From assembly GCF_014648515.1 (NCBI RefSeq), contig NZ_BMRG01000013.1:325-60512 (forward strand): a stretch of DNA of 60,188 nucleotides. Reading direction: 5' to 3'. Shown here piece after piece: positions 59,464 through 60,188 of the stretch (its first letter is position 1; the number at the start of each line of letters is the position of its first letter). The notes beneath the pieces were generated by a model. The model saw only the letters and a program-made list of their open reading frames with translations, was not told the DNA's origin and did no database searches. A program made the translations under genes and the position numbers. Source of the DNA: Saccharothrix coeruleofusca. Lineage in GTDB: Bacteria; Actinomycetota; Actinomycetes; Mycobacteriales; Pseudonocardiaceae.

Positions 59464-60008
59464 TGACAGACTTCAAAGACCTGGTCAGGCTCGACCTACA
59501 GTCACTTGCCACACGCCTCGCCACCGGATCACCGGCTCAGTCCGAACTGGGAACGCAGGAGTGGCTCGCCGTGGTACAGGTGCTGACCACCCGCATCCTG
59601 CGCGACGCGGTCGAACTGTCCACCGACGATTGGGGACTTGTCGCGCAAGCGTACGCCTACGCCGTGGACACGGCGATCGCCGCAGGCGACTTCGACCACC
59701 GGGAAAAGACGTACCGAGCCCTGCACCTGTCCTCCAACCTCCTGCGGCAAGTGCCCGCTAATCCCGACATCGAACTGCTCGACCCGCACCGGATGACCGA
59801 ACTCCTGATCCGGGAGCTACCGATGCCAGTCGAGCAGGCCCGAGCCCAAGCCGAGCACTGGACAACGCTGGAACGATCGGAGATTCTTGCTCTACGAATA
59901 GCCAAGGAGTTCTTGCGACCGGGCCTGTACCTGGCACACCGCGCATACGGTGAACACCTGCCCGAACCATTGAATTCGTGGGAAAGAGTCTTCCCGTCAT
60001 TGCCTTGA
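59463..60008 (+). CDS. Probable immunity protein for the Hint-linked toxin
   Basis: This 181-aa, mostly helical, acidic soluble protein (MTDFKDLVRLDLQSLATRLA) starts at the ATG overlapping the toxin stop by one base. No family is recognised. The tight coupling directly behind a polymorphic-toxin tail supports an immunity role. Confidence 0.7.
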   Translation: MTDFKDLVRLDLQSLATRLATGSPAQSELGTQEWLAVVQVLTTRILRDAVELSTDDWGLVAQAYAYAVDTAIAAGDFDHREKTYRALHLSSNLLRQVPANPDIELLDPHRMTELLIRELPMPVEQARAQAEHWTTLERSEILALRIAKEFLRPGLYLAHRAYGEHLPEPLNSWERVFPSLP

Positions 60009-60062
60009 GCTGATGAGCGTTATTCATAAGGCCTGAACTGGACTGATAGCGCAACAGCTCTG

Positions 60063-60107
60063 GCCTCGTGGTGCCGGTTGCTTCCCCAGCAACCATCACC
60101 ACGAGGC
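60063..60107 (+). terminator. Two-part hairpin after the immunity gene
   Basis: The outer stem GCCTCGTGGTG/CACCACGAGGC (11 bp, perfect) encloses an inner stem GGTTGCT/AGCAACC, 54 bp after the stop. It is a probable intrinsic terminator, though it could also be a subterminal structure of the adjacent IS. Confidence 0.6.
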
Positions 60108-60117
60108 GGGGTGGGCC

Positions 60118-60188
60118 TGACCCGTTTTGACGGACATCTGAGATCAGGGGACGCGTGTCCCCGGAAGGATGTCCCATCATGGAGCCTA
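60118..60188 (+). mobile_element. Possible left end of another insertion sequence (partial)
   Basis: TGACCCGTTTTGACGGACAT at 60118 has the TG start and composition of an IS3-type terminal repeat. GGAAGGATGTCCCATC leads to an ATG at 60179 that would open a transposase beyond the window. Only 71 bp are visible, so this is tentative. Confidence 0.4.

Overview
The window is high-GC DNA with frequent GTG starts, strong GGAGG-type ribosome binding sites and many 4-bp ATGA/GTGA gene overlaps. A modular type I polyketide synthase (PKS), a LAL-type LuxR regulator, Tat-exported redox enzymes and a transmembrane Ser/Thr kinase point to a filamentous actinomycete. The order Pseudonocardiales is my guess, not a demonstrated assignment.

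Region 1 (1-28.9 kb) is one edge of a type I PKS cluster. On the minus strand is the 5' end of a PKS whose first ketosynthase has Gln in place of the active-site Cys (a KSQ decarboxylating loading domain); it runs off the left edge. Facing it are two plus-strand PKS genes. The first is bimodular (KS-AT-DH-ER-KR-ACP, then KS-AT-DH-KR-ACP). The second is the last module (KS-AT-ACP-TE) and lacks a ketoreductase. Immediately downstream and translationally coupled are a crotonyl-CoA carboxylase/reductase, a ketoacyl synthase III and a 3-hydroxyacyl-CoA dehydrogenase. Together these look like a dedicated pathway for an unusual alkylmalonyl-CoA extender, and the AT of the fully reducing module has matching atypical motifs. 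A strong terminator closes that operon. Tailoring and control genes follow: P450, a small CCHH protein, a luciferase-like flavin monooxygenase with a short coupled leader ORF, an SDR and a LAL regulator. The predicted chain terminus is -CH2-CH(R)-CH=C(CH3)-CO-CH2-CO-, released by the TE.

Region 2 (28.9-36.3 kb) begins with about 2 kb of decayed DNA (transporter and transposase remnants). A Tat-type multicopper oxidase and a two-gene unit encoding a small membrane-associated protein and a large M48-type membrane metalloprotease follow.

Region 3 (36.3-52.8 kb) holds two paralogous three-subunit molybdenum hydroxylase operons (2Fe-2S, FAD, Mo-cofactor subunits). The first is bracketed by copies of a GGAACAyCGTTCAG operator, with a TetR gene at its end that lacks a normal start codon. 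The second is divergent from a MarR gene broken by frameshifts and a stop codon, and ends in a coupled XRE/MmyB-like regulator. Between them lie a receptor-like Ser/Thr kinase, a broken StrR/ParB-type regulator, a broken STAND-WD40 gene, two glycosyltransferases and an IS630 remnant.

Region 4 (52.8-60.2 kb) is a mobile-element graveyard containing two orphan polymorphic-toxin tails with their immunity genes. One is an Rhs core ending in a ParB-like domain; the other is a Hint domain followed by an unrecognised toxin domain. Both are cut at the 5' side by IS remnants. One IS3-type element (53149-54081) still has both inverted repeats, but its transposase is internally deleted and has lost a catalytic Asp. 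No tRNA, rRNA or CRISPR array was seen.
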